This document shows positions 1-6,029 of a stretch of 7,696 bases of DNA, piece by piece. This DNA comes from Candidatus Doudnabacteria bacterium. GTDB lineage: Bacteria; Patescibacteriota; Doudnabacteria; UBA920. The notes beneath the pieces are model-generated. The model was given only the letters and a program-made list of their open reading frames with translations. It was not told the DNA's origin and did not search any database. A program made the position numbers and the translations under genes. The first letter of the stretch is position 1. Each line of letters opens with the position of its first letter. The stretch is taken from the NCBI GenBank assembly GCA_016788805.1, contig JAEUSE010000038.1, positions 1 through 7,696 of the forward strand, read 5' to 3'.

Positions 1-1790
1 GTTTCGGTTATTGCTCGCTCCATAGAACCGGTCATCCGATCGGCGTACATAATAACATGGCCATTTAGGTGTCTGGCCGCGCGACCCATAATTTGCATAA
101 AAGCAGTTTCGCTGCGAAGAAAGCCCTCTTTGTCCGCATCAAGAATTGCCACCAGGGATACCTCAGGCAAATCTAGGCCTTCTCTGAGTAAGTTTATACC
201 CACCAGCACGTCAAACACGCCAAGGCGGAGATCGCGAAGTATTTCAAGTCGGTCAAAGGTTTCTACTTCGCTATGAATATATTGAACTTTTACATTGGCC
301 TCTTTTAAGTACTCGGTGAGCTCCTCGGCCATGCGCTTGGTAAGCGTAGTTACCAGCACGCGTTGGTGGTTGGCAACTCGCAGTTTTACTTGTTCAAGCA
401 GGTCATCCACTTGGTGTTTAATAGGTTTAACTTCAATGGTGGGGTCAATAAGACCCGTGGGGCGGATGATTTGCTCCACCACGGTGGGTAATTGCAGATT
501 GTTGATTGCAGATTGTTGATTGGATTTCTGGGTTTTCGAATTTGCAATTTGCAATTTAAAATTTGCAATTTTTTCGTTCTCTTCCAAGCTTTTTCGTAAT
601 TCATATGGTCCGGGGGTGGCAGATACGTACACGACCTGGTCCACTTTTTTTTCAAATTCAGCAAACTGTAACGGACGATTGTCCATGGCACTGGGTAAGC
701 GAAAACCATAATCTACCAGGTTCATTTTCCGGGCTCGGTCGCCGTTATACATGCCGCCAATTTGCGGTATGGTTTGGTGTGATTCATCTACGAATAAAAG
801 AAAATCGTCAGGGAAATAATCTATAAGCGTAGAAGGCGGATCGCCGGCCGTGCGGCCATCGAGGTGGCGGGAGTAGTTTTCTATACCCGCGACAAAGCCG
901 GTATTGGTCAACATTTCCAAATCAAAGTTAGTCCGTTGTTCCAACCGTGCGGCTTCCAATATTTTACCTTGCCCACGGAGTTCGGCTAGGCGATCCAACA
1001 TTTCGTTGCGGATGCTTTCTATGGCCTCGTGAATTTTATCTTCTGTAGCCACGAAGTGTTTAGCAGGAAAAATGTGAATGCTGTCTAATACATCTAGCGT
1101 ATCACCGGTGAGTAGGTCGCGGCGTTCTATCTTTTCTACCTCATCACCAAAAAAGTCTAAACGAATAAGGGTGTCTTCACTGACCAGGACAATTTCTACT
1201 ACGTCTCCCTGGGCCCGAAACGTGCCACGTTTTAACTCCATGTCGTTGCGGTGAAACTGCAAGTCAGTCAGTCTCCGTAAAAACTTATCTCGTTTTAAGC
1301 TTTGGCCTTTTTTTATTTCCAGTGACAATTCCATGTAGTCGGCTGGATTTCCCAAGCCGTATATGCAGGAAACTGAGGCCACTATTAATACGTCTTTACG
1401 GGTGAGGAGGCTTTGGGTGGCAGCGTTGCGTAGACGGTCAATTTCTTCATTTATTTGCGTTTCTTTTTCTATAAACGTGTCGGAACGGGGTATATAGGCC
1501 TCCGGTTGGTAATAGTCGTAGTAGGACACAAAATAGTGTACCGCATTATGCGGAAAAAACTCCTGGAACTCACTGGCCAGCTGGGCAGCGAGGGTTTTGT
1601 TGTGACACATAACCAGCGTGGGTCGCTGGATATTAGCCACCACATTGGCCATGGTAAACGTTTTACCGCTACCCGTAACACCAAGCAGGGTTTGGTGTTT
1701 ATTGCCTGCTTTGAGCGAGTTTAAAAGACCCTCAATCGCTTTTGGTTGGTCGCCTGCCGGTTTATATTTAGATACAAGCTCAAATTGCAT
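1..1790 (-). CDS. uvrB: UvrB, excinuclease ABC subunit B (partial, C-terminus beyond left edge)
   Basis: DNA-damage recognition helicase-like subunit of the UvrABC nucleotide excision repair complex; cytoplasmic, loaded onto DNA by UvrA and then recruiting UvrC. The frame is open from the ATG at 1788-1790 to the left edge, giving 596 codons. Visible motifs are MQFELVSKYKPAGDQPKAI at the N-terminus, Walker A GVTGSGKT (37-44), the damage-probing hairpin YYDYYQPEAY (90-99), DESH (335-338, the same spacing as in E. coli), VSATPGPYE (389-397), RPTGLIDP and the motif VI-like GRAARH near the end. The last part of the protein, including the UVR motif that contacts UvrC, lies outside the window. Residues 402-436 are an extra low-complexity segment where E. 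coli has only about three residues; it is encoded by heptad repeats listed separately. The insertion keeps frame, so the gene appears functional. Identification is very secure. Confidence 0.97.
   Translation of the reverse strand, partial: MQFELVSKYKPAGDQPKAIEGLLNSLKAGNKHQTLLGVTGSGKTFTMANVVANIQRPTLVMCHNKTLAAQLASEFQEFFPHNAVHYFVSYYDYYQPEAYIPRSDTFIEKETQINEEIDRLRNAATQSLLTRKDVLIVASVSCIYGLGNPADYMELSLEIKKGQSLKRDKFLRRLTDLQFHRNDMELKRGTFRAQGDVVEIVLVSEDTLIRLDFFGDEVEKIERRDLLTGDTLDVLDSIHIFPAKHFVATEDKIHEAIESIRNEMLDRLAELRGQGKILEAARLEQRTNFDLEMLTNTGFVAGIENYSRHLDGRTAGDPPSTLIDYFPDDFLLFVDESHQTIPQIGGMYNGDRARKMNLVDYGFRLPSAMDNRPLQFAEFEKKVDQVVYVSATPGPYELRKSLEENEKIANFKLQIANSKTQKSNQQSAINNLQLPTVVEQIIRPTGLIDPTIEVKPIKHQVDDLLEQVKLRVANHQRVLVTTLTKRMAEELTEYLKEANVKVQYIHSEVETFDRLEILRDLRLGVFDVLVGINLLREGLDLPEVSLVAILDADKEGFLRSETAFMQIMGRAARHLNGHVIMYADRMTGSMERAITE
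491..524. repeat. Heptad tandem array A (attgcag/attgttg)
   Basis: On the plus strand the units attgcag, attgttg, attgcag and attgttg follow one another without gaps, then a partial attgga. Two heptad variants alternate, so there is also a perfect 14-bp period. It is read on the minus strand as part of UvrB (around QQSAINNLQ). Confidence 0.93.
539..573. repeat. Heptad tandem array B (aatttgc)
   Basis: On the plus strand there are five consecutive 7-base units: aatttgc, aatttgc, aatttaa, aatttgc and aattttt. The last two bases are degenerate in two of the units. It is read on the minus strand as KIANFKLQIANS in UvrB. Its unit sequence is unrelated to the neighbouring array at 491-524, but the period is the same. 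Confidence 0.92.
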
Positions 1791-1796
1791 ACAAGC

Positions 1797-1805
1797 AGCA
1801 TATCA
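1797..1805 (-). promoter_or_regulatory. Probable extended -10 promoter of uvrB (leaderless)
   Basis: Read on the minus strand, TGA-TATGCT is a TGN extension followed by a -10-like hexamer, ending six bases before the uvrB ATG at 1790. With usual sigma-70 geometry, transcription would begin at the A of the start codon. No purine-rich Shine-Dalgarno sequence is present in the bases before the ATG. No convincing -35 box was found, as is common for extended -10 promoters. Confidence 0.5.
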
Positions 1806-1833
1806 AAACGGTCAGTTTTAGAGTAGGTAGATT

Positions 1834-2658
1834 TTAGGCTTTTTTAAGCTCGATTACATCCCCTGATTTTAGGTTAAATGCCCGGCTCGTTTCGCCGAGA
1901 AGTAAAGACTCGCCTTTTTGTTTGGTTATTTCCATAAAGCGTTTAGCTCCAAAGCCGGAAGAGCCCGCGTATATGCCCACCTCTCCGTGGGGTAAGTCCT
2001 TCAAGCGATCGTAAACCGGTATTGAACCAACCAAAGTTCCGCCTATGCGAACTTCAAAGATATCTGCCGGTTTACCTATAAAGTCTTGGGTTAATAGAGT
2101 GGTTTTTGCGTTGCCGAAATTATCTGTCCACCAAACTGCGGTTGGGGCCTCGGGTATGCCGTTGAGTGGTTCCGTCGGTACGGTATTGCCCCCAAGAATG
2201 TGGCCCGCGACTCGCGGCAAAAAATCAAAGCTTCGAAATTGGCTCTTAGTAATACGTGCCTGTAAAGCAGTATCTGGAGTTAGAAAGGGGACCACAGTAG
2301 GTATGTCGAATACTTGTATGTTTAGCGGAGCCTCACTAATCTTTTGTAGCAAACTTAAAGTATAGCCATCGATCGTGGTAAAGATGTAACTATGGTTCCA
2401 CTGAAGGTATCCGAACGGTGTGCCGTTTGGCCATTTTGTTTTTTGGGTTCCGCGAGGTGCCACATTTACAAAGATGAGTGCCTCTGCGCCCTCCAGGCCG
2501 TCGAGTAGGTCAACTAAGTTGCCGGCTGCCTCTAAGTCGGAGGTGACGCCGACGAACTGAACGGCACCCGCCTGAGGGGTAGCGGCGGCAATGCGTGCGG
2601 CGTATCGTACCCGCACGTTATCGTCTGAACAATCCGAAATATAAAATGTTGGAAGCAT
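1834..2658 (-). CDS. Divergent SAM hydrolase / chlorinase-fluorinase fold protein (DUF62 family), catalytic residues apparently altered
   Basis: A 274-residue protein whose pattern fits the SAM hydroxide adenosyltransferase family, which cleaves S-adenosylmethionine to adenosine and methionine. Points of match are the N-terminal ISD-x5-DD segment (7-13), FVNVAPRG (63-70) at the place of VVDPGVG, SYIFTTIDGYTLSLL (90-104) at the place of YFVAPDNGLL, LPRVAGHILGG (147-157) like APVAAHLAAG, TDNFGNAKT (178-186) like VDRFGNLIT, and a C-terminal YAGSSGFGAKRFMEIT...GDVIEL that resembles the SSGxLEIA...GD end domain. By this by-eye alignment the family's catalytic Asp, Arg and His (from VVDPGVGxxR and FHGRD) are replaced, His by Arg or Ser in FRSFD. 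It may therefore be a non-hydrolytic or re-purposed member. There is no signal peptide. It ends 43 bases before uvrB on the same strand, with no terminator visible between them. Family assignment is moderately sure; activity is unknown. Confidence 0.6.
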   Translation of the reverse strand: MLPTFYISDCSDDNVRVRYAARIAAATPQAGAVQFVGVTSDLEAAGNLVDLLDGLEGAEALIFVNVAPRGTQKTKWPNGTPFGYLQWNHSYIFTTIDGYTLSLLQKISEAPLNIQVFDIPTVVPFLTPDTALQARITKSQFRSFDFLPRVAGHILGGNTVPTEPLNGIPEAPTAVWWTDNFGNAKTTLLTQDFIGKPADIFEVRIGGTLVGSIPVYDRLKDLPHGEVGIYAGSSGFGAKRFMEITKQKGESLLLGETSRAFNLKSGDVIELKKA

Positions 2659-2697
2659 GTAATGGAATTTTTAATTAACAAGTAGAGGTTAAACCAC

Positions 2698-2720
2698 AAG
2701 CCTCCGTACGGCGGAGGCTT
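2698..2720. other. Perfect 9-bp GC-rich hairpin
   Basis: Arms AAGCCTCCG (2698-2706) and CGGAGGCTT (2712-2720) surround a 5-base loop. It lies about 40 bases upstream of the DUF62-like gene on the strand that is transcribed there. No run of T follows on either strand, so it is not a textbook intrinsic terminator. It could be a 5' leader structure or a weak terminator for the upstream hydrolase gene. Confidence 0.55.
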
Positions 2721-2753
2721 AAAGGGCGTGAAGATAAATTACCCACATTAAAA

Positions 2754-2769
2754 CCTACGTCGTCGGAGG
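2754..2769 (-). terminator. Possible weak terminator after the glycosidase gene
   Basis: On the minus strand CCTCCG-ACGA-CGTAGG forms a 6-bp stem with one mismatch and a 4-base loop, followed directly by TTTT. It lies about 90 bases beyond the glycosidase stop codon. The stem is short and imperfect, so termination would be inefficient at best. Confidence 0.3.
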
Positions 2770-2841
2770 CGCCGCATGCACATGAGCGTATTGATATGTA
2801 GGCCGCATATTGATTGCATAACTGAGTGTAAGTGTACGCAT
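2755..2841 (-). CDS. Candidate 28-residue small ORF
   Basis: An ATG at 2839-2841 opens 28 codons ending at TAG (2755-2757): MRTLTLSYAINM, then RPTYQYAHVHAAPPTT. It begins 20 bases after the glycosidase stop on the same strand, and its stop lies inside the small hairpin at 2754-2769. The peptide is rich in Y, H, A, P and T, with no hydrophobic segment and no motif I recognise. No ribosome-binding site is evident. It is most likely a chance frame, and only conservation would argue otherwise. Confidence 0.15.
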   Translation of the reverse strand: MRTLTLSYAINMRPTYQYAHVHAAPPTT

Positions 2842-2861
2842 GTAAGCCACTCTCGTCAATT

Positions 2862-4151
2862 TTATAATTGATTATTTTTTACGATAGTAGCGTACACGTG
2901 TGCACTGTCGCGCACTGTGCGGTTTTGTGTAGTTCGGTCAATGGCGGTCAATCCAAACCGCGGCCAGAAGCCCTTGTCCCATTCAAAATTATCCAACAAC
3001 GACCAGTGGAAGTAGCCCCGAATATCTATGCCGTTCTGAATAGCTTCTTCCACCTCTATCAGAATATCTGTAATGAATTGCGCTCGGTAGGTATCGTTTT
3101 TGTCCGCCACCCCATTTTCGGTAATCACAATCGGTTTTTTATATCTTTGCCAGCACTCTTGTAAATATGGGGTAATACCCTTCGCGTTAATTTCAAAACC
3201 CATATCGCTTTTCGGGAATCCTAAGTCGACCTGTTCTACGAATGGGAAGCCAGCACTGTTTGTGGTATGTAGTTTAAAAGTGAGGTTAATAGTGCCTCTG
3301 GTGTAGTACTGCACGCCAATAAAGTCTGTGTGGTTTTGTATGGCGTTTAAATATTTCCAGTTGGTAAAGTAAGAAACAGCTTGCGCGAGTTTTCGGTTTA
3401 AAAAACGATTTTTATAGCCGTCTACCGCCAGGGCAGCGTGGGGAATGCCCACCATGGCGTCCGGGCGCAGCTCGTGAATTATGGAAAAAGCTTGTCGATG
3501 CGCTTCAGCAAGGTTATTAAAAGCTCTATTGGCTGCAAAAAGACTTTTCTTTTGCGGTGGATAGTTCCCACCGAGGTAACCGCCGATTATTTCAAACTCC
3601 GGTTCATTGAGCGGCATCCAAAATCGTACACTATCTTTGTACTCACTTACTATTTTCTGTACAAACCTGGCGTAATCGGCAACGGTCTTTTTATTTTCCC
3701 ATCCACCCTGCTCATCTGCCCATATAGGTAAACTACGGTGCCAAAGAGTAATCCATGGCTCTATATTGTTCAATCTGAGCTCGTCTATTATGGCTCGATA
3801 ATGATCGACCGCAGTTTGCTCCCAAGCGCCTGGAGTTGGCTCGAATCGGGACCATTCCAGACTGAATCGGTATGCGTTCAGATTGAGCGACTTTACCAGT
3901 TGAATATCTTCCGAGTATCGGGTGTAGCTGTCGTCGCATATACCGGAAATATAATTTGCCGGGTCAGTTGCTTCTGCTTTTATTTCCTCCCAGCGGGGAG
4001 CAATCTTGGCAAAGCGTGAGGGAGCCTCTTTGGCTAACCGGGTAGCGTTCTTGGCCTCCCACTCGGTCCAATCGTTATGCTGACTGCCTTCCACTTGGTG
4101 GCTGCTGGTTGCCGCACCCCAGAAGAAATTATTGGGAAAAGGTTTATTCAT
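2862..4151 (-). CDS. Family 1 glycoside hydrolase (beta-glucosidase/beta-galactosidase type)
   Basis: A 429-residue retaining beta-glycosidase of the GH1 (beta/alpha)8-barrel family. It begins with NNFFWGAATSSHQVEG, the canonical GH1 N-terminus, including the substrate-binding Gln19. The acid/base is Glu183 in LNEP (181-184) and the nucleophile is Glu345 in ITENG (343-347). Other sugar-site residues are in place: His138 in LWHRSLPIW, Asn182, Trp383 in HWSLLDNFEW (382-391) and Glu390. The C-terminal RFGLTAID is typical. Sugar specificity cannot be read from the sequence. There is no signal peptide, so it probably acts in the cytoplasm on short imported beta-glycosides or glycoconjugates. The segment around residues 35-70 is a charged stretch between the WGAATSSHQ strand and the Y-x-RYSEDI helix. 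The gene stands alone, divergent from the ABC exporter. A horizontal origin is possible but not shown. Confidence 0.93.
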   Translation of the reverse strand: MNKPFPNNFFWGAATSSHQVEGSQHNDWTEWEAKNATRLAKEAPSRFAKIAPRWEEIKAEATDPANYISGICDDSYTRYSEDIQLVKSLNLNAYRFSLEWSRFEPTPGAWEQTAVDHYRAIIDELRLNNIEPWITLWHRSLPIWADEQGGWENKKTVADYARFVQKIVSEYKDSVRFWMPLNEPEFEIIGGYLGGNYPPQKKSLFAANRAFNNLAEAHRQAFSIIHELRPDAMVGIPHAALAVDGYKNRFLNRKLAQAVSYFTNWKYLNAIQNHTDFIGVQYYTRGTINLTFKLHTTNSAGFPFVEQVDLGFPKSDMGFEINAKGITPYLQECWQRYKKPIVITENGVADKNDTYRAQFITDILIEVEEAIQNGIDIRGYFHWSLLDNFEWDKGFWPRFGLTAIDRTTQNRTVRDSAHVYATIVKNNQL

Positions 4152-4157
4152 ATAGGT

Positions 4158-4165
4158 ATATTATC
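4158..4165 (-). promoter_or_regulatory. Possible -10 region of the glycosidase gene
   Basis: Read on the minus strand, the overlapping hexamers GATAAT (4165-4160) and TAATAT (4163-4158) lie 6-8 bases before the ATG at 4151. Either would place the transcript start at or within two bases of the start codon. No recognisable -35 box or Shine-Dalgarno sequence accompanies them. The region is very AT-rich, so chance matches are likely. Confidence 0.3.
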
Positions 4166-4195
4166 TATACATATAGTATAGACCAGTGATATACT
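4166..4195 (+). promoter_or_regulatory. Probable promoter of the ABC exporter genes (leaderless)
   Basis: TATACT at 4190-4195 ends six bases before the ATG at 4202, so the predicted transcript start is the A of the start codon. A weak -35 match, TATACA (4166-4171), lies 18 bases upstream. No Shine-Dalgarno sequence precedes the ATG. The same hexamer at the same distance occurs in front of the murE-like gene. Confidence 0.5.
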
Positions 4196-4201
4196 TTTAT
4201 T

Positions 4202-5149
4202 ATGTCCAGCGTTATAGAAGTACAAAATTTAAAAAAGAGCTATACAGTAGCCCGGCCGACGGAGAACGGGGGGAGAGAGTTTGAGGCGGTGCGCGGGGTT
4301 GGGTTTTCCGTCGAAAAAGGGGAAATATTCGGCATTTTGGGCCCTAACGGAGCCGGTAAGACCACCACCCTAGAGATAATCGAGGGTATAAAACAACAGA
4401 CCAGCGGCCGGGTGACCGTTTTGGGACTGAATAATATAACCAACAGCCAGGACATAAAAAAGCGGATTGGCGTACAGTTACAATCGAGCGAATATTTACC
4501 CGCTTTGAGTTTGGTTGAGTTGCTCAATCTGTTCGGTTCTTTGTACGGATTGCGCAAAGACCCGCACCAGTTACTTGGTTTTGTGGGCTTACAAGAAAAA
4601 GCGAGCGAACGGGTGAAAAGCTTATCCGGCGGCCAAAAGCAGCGGTTTACTATTGCGACCAGCTTAGTGAACGACCCGGAAATTATTTTTTTAGACGAGC
4701 CCACTACCGGCCTAGATCCGCGAGCCCGCAGAGACGTGTGGAATTTAATCAAACAAATCAATGGTCGGGGAGTGACCGTGGTTATGACGACTCACTATAT
4801 GGAGGAGGCGGAGTTTCTGTGTAACCGGGTGGCGATTATGGACCATGGGCGTATTTTAAAAATTGATGAACCAAAGCGGTTAATTAACGACCTTTCGCAC
4901 ACCACTCAGGTGTCGTTTTTAACCAGTGTGGAGCTGCCTGCCGGTATATGGTCGGGTTTAGAAGAACATATTGAGAAAGTATATAACCAGCACCCAAAGG
5001 TAGTATTGGAGGTTAAGTCGTTAGATATTATAGGCAGGCTTGTGGAAACGCTCAAGCAACATAGCATTGGCTTTAGCGGCTTTACCGTAAAAACAGCGAG
5101 CCTAGAAGATGTATATTTAGATTTAACCGGCAAAGCGTACGAAGAGTAA
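4202..5149 (+). CDS. ABC-2 type exporter, ATP-binding protein
   Basis: A 315-residue ATPase of the DrrA/CcmA/NodI-like class that powers an ABC-2 exporter at the inner face of the membrane. Visible motifs are Walker A GPNGAGKT (47-54), Q-loop Gln in GVQLQSS (90-96), signature LSGGQ (141-145), Walker B IIFLDEP (161-167), D-loop GLD (170-172) and switch His198 in TTHYMEEAE. A C-terminal extension of about 100 residues ends in TASLEDVYLDLTGK, as is typical of drug, lipid or polysaccharide exporters of this class. The partner permease begins 90 bases downstream on the same strand, with a repeat between them. The substrate cannot be inferred; antibiotic or lipid export is usual for this family. 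The start is supported by fit to the family N-terminus (VIEVQNLKKSY) and by the upstream TATACT. Confidence 0.95.
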   Translation: MSSVIEVQNLKKSYTVARPTENGGREFEAVRGVGFSVEKGEIFGILGPNGAGKTTTLEIIEGIKQQTSGRVTVLGLNNITNSQDIKKRIGVQLQSSEYLPALSLVELLNLFGSLYGLRKDPHQLLGFVGLQEKASERVKSLSGGQKQRFTIATSLVNDPEIIFLDEPTTGLDPRARRDVWNLIKQINGRGVTVVMTTHYMEEAEFLCNRVAIMDHGRILKIDEPKRLINDLSHTTQVSFLTSVELPAGIWSGLEEHIEKVYNQHPKVVLEVKSLDIIGRLVETLKQHSIGFSGFTVKTASLEDVYLDLTGKAYEE

Positions 5150-5152
5150 TTA

Positions 5153-5236
5153 AACCACAGATGCACAGATATCACGGTTTACACAGATTTTGATGTCTGC
5201 TATCCGTGTCATCTGCGCAATCTGCGCATCTGCGAT
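5153..5236. repeat. Degenerate inverted repeat of short cacagatg-like units between the ABC genes
   Basis: The spacer is almost wholly built of variants of cacagatg on the left (cacagatgcacagat, 5156-5170) and of the complementary atctgcgc on the right (atctgcgcatctgcg, 5220-5234). These outer arms match in 13 of 15 positions as an inverted repeat. Inner pieces (cacgg at 5173-5177 and ccgtg at 5204-5208) also pair. The spacing of units is about 8-9 bases. From memory it resembles the widely dispersed accacagatg...catctgtggt element seen in many environmental genomes; this was not checked against any database. It ends a few bases before the permease ATG and leaves no room for a Shine-Dalgarno sequence. 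The RNA could fold into a long hairpin between the two coding regions. Confidence 0.75.
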
Positions 5237-5239
5237 CAT

Positions 5240-5980
5240 ATGTCATTTATAGAACTCTTAAAAGCAAATTTAAAAATAGTCTACCGGGATGCCGGTGGGC
5301 TGTTTTGGACCATTGCCTTGCCGGTGGTTATATACTGTGCCTTGTCGCTTTTGCCTATAAACCGGTTTTTTCAGTTAGGGTTTAGTTATTCGCACTTTGT
5401 TCTACCCGGCATTATTGCCTACGTTATTATGCAAGGCGGGATTTACGGGCTTGGGTATTGGATGGTGGACATGCGCGCCCAGGGAGTTATAAAGCGGTTC
5501 TTGGTAACACCGCTCAAGCAGTGGGAATTGGCTTTGGCGGTTGTCGTTTCAAGATTAGTAGTTATGTTGGCACAAGTTGCATTGTTGACGGTTATCGGGG
5601 TGATATTCTTCCGTGCGCCGTTTTATTGGAACATTATTTCTATTTTTGTAATAACCGTTTTAGGCGGGGGAATTTTTTTGATGTTGGGTTTGCTCATTTC
5701 CACCATGGCCGGGAGCTACCAGTCCGCCGCACCTATTACTGCTGGCATCGGTTTACCGCTTACGTTCCTCGGGAACATGTTTTTCCCCATTACCGCCTTG
5801 CCGATAGCGGTGCAGTGGGTGGCCAAGGTTTTACCAATCACCCACGTCGCGCAAGGACTGCGGGCGGCTTATTCGGCCCCATTTTCTTTTGCAGCTATTC
5901 AAACTCCTTTGTTGGTGTTATTGGTCTGGTTAATCATCATGTTAGGGTTAACCGTGTGGCGGTTTAGATTGAAAGAATAA
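5240..5980 (+). CDS. ABC-2 type exporter, permease protein
   Basis: A 246-residue integral membrane subunit that partners the ATPase encoded just upstream. Six hydrophobic segments are visible at roughly 21-40, 53-75, 98-124, 131-154, 163-190 and 220-240. The cytoplasmic loop contains MRAQGVIKRFLVTPLKQWE (78-96), matching the coupling region of ABC-2 permeases, where a basic residue-rich helix precedes a TP-L motif. PLTFLGNMFFPITALP (173-188) is the conserved segment before the last helix. With one membrane domain per polypeptide, the exporter should be a homodimer of permease and of ATPase. The chosen ATG gives the expected short amphipathic N-terminus (MSFIELLKANLKIVYRD). It has no visible ribosome-binding site and directly follows the repeat. 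The stop codon overlaps the terminator stem. Confidence 0.92.
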   Translation: MSFIELLKANLKIVYRDAGGLFWTIALPVVIYCALSLLPINRFFQLGFSYSHFVLPGIIAYVIMQGGIYGLGYWMVDMRAQGVIKRFLVTPLKQWELALAVVVSRLVVMLAQVALLTVIGVIFFRAPFYWNIISIFVITVLGGGIFLMLGLLISTMAGSYQSAAPITAGIGLPLTFLGNMFFPITALPIAVQWVAKVLPITHVAQGLRAAYSAPFSFAAIQTPLLVLLVWLIIMLGLTVWRFRLKE

Positions 5981-6008
5981 AAATGCCCCGATGTAATCGG
6001 GGCATTTT
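5980..6008. terminator. Bidirectional intrinsic terminator between permease and murE
   Basis: A perfect 13-bp stem, AAAATGCCCCGAT (5980-5992) and ATCGGGGCATTTT (5996-6008), closes on a 3-base loop. The GC core is flanked by A on one side and T on the other, so each strand has a hairpin followed by Us. It lies between convergent genes and touches the permease stop codon, serving both transcripts. Confidence 0.9.
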
Positions 6009-6029
6009 AATATATAGAATATTACCGAT

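Larger units (their letters stand above)
483..587 (-). repeat. In-frame repeat-derived insertion in uvrB
   Basis: This stretch encodes UvrB residues 402-436, lying between ELRKS and VVEQIIRPTG. In E. coli and Bacillus UvrB the same junction has only a few residues, so about 32 codons have been gained. The inserted peptide (LEENEKIANFKLQIANS and onward through NQQSAINNLQLPT) is rich in N, Q, K and S and unlike the rest of UvrB. It holds two separate 7-bp tandem arrays (491-524 and 539-573) joined by a short non-repeated stretch. The site follows the VSATPGPYE motif and, from knowledge of UvrB structure, should be a linker between helicase domains where extra residues could be tolerated. Confidence 0.9.

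Noticed and set aside
491..573. CRISPR-like or transposon-borne array
   Set aside because: Units are 7 bp with no unique spacers, and there are no terminal inverted repeats, target duplications or transposase. They are simple tandem heptads.
483..587. uvrB broken by a frameshift or insertion (possible pseudogene)
   Set aside because: The frame was followed codon by codon through the inserted repeats. Conserved motifs on both sides are in the same frame with no stop, so the gene is intact within the window.
386..709. A separate minus-strand protein over the uvrB insertion region
   Set aside because: It is in a different frame from uvrB, overlaps the conserved SATPGPYE region and has no recognisable features. 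It is a shadow frame of uvrB.
2045..2365. Plus-strand coding frame opposite the DUF62-like gene
   Set aside because: It has no family resemblance and lies entirely antisense to a better supported gene.
2659..2861. tRNA or other structured RNA gene in the spacer
   Set aside because: No acceptor, anticodon or T-loop pattern was found. Only the two small hairpins are supported.
5458..5967. Alternative plus-strand frame of 169 codons over the permease
   Set aside because: The other frame gives a clear six-helix ABC-2 permease with conserved motifs. This one is composition-driven overlap.
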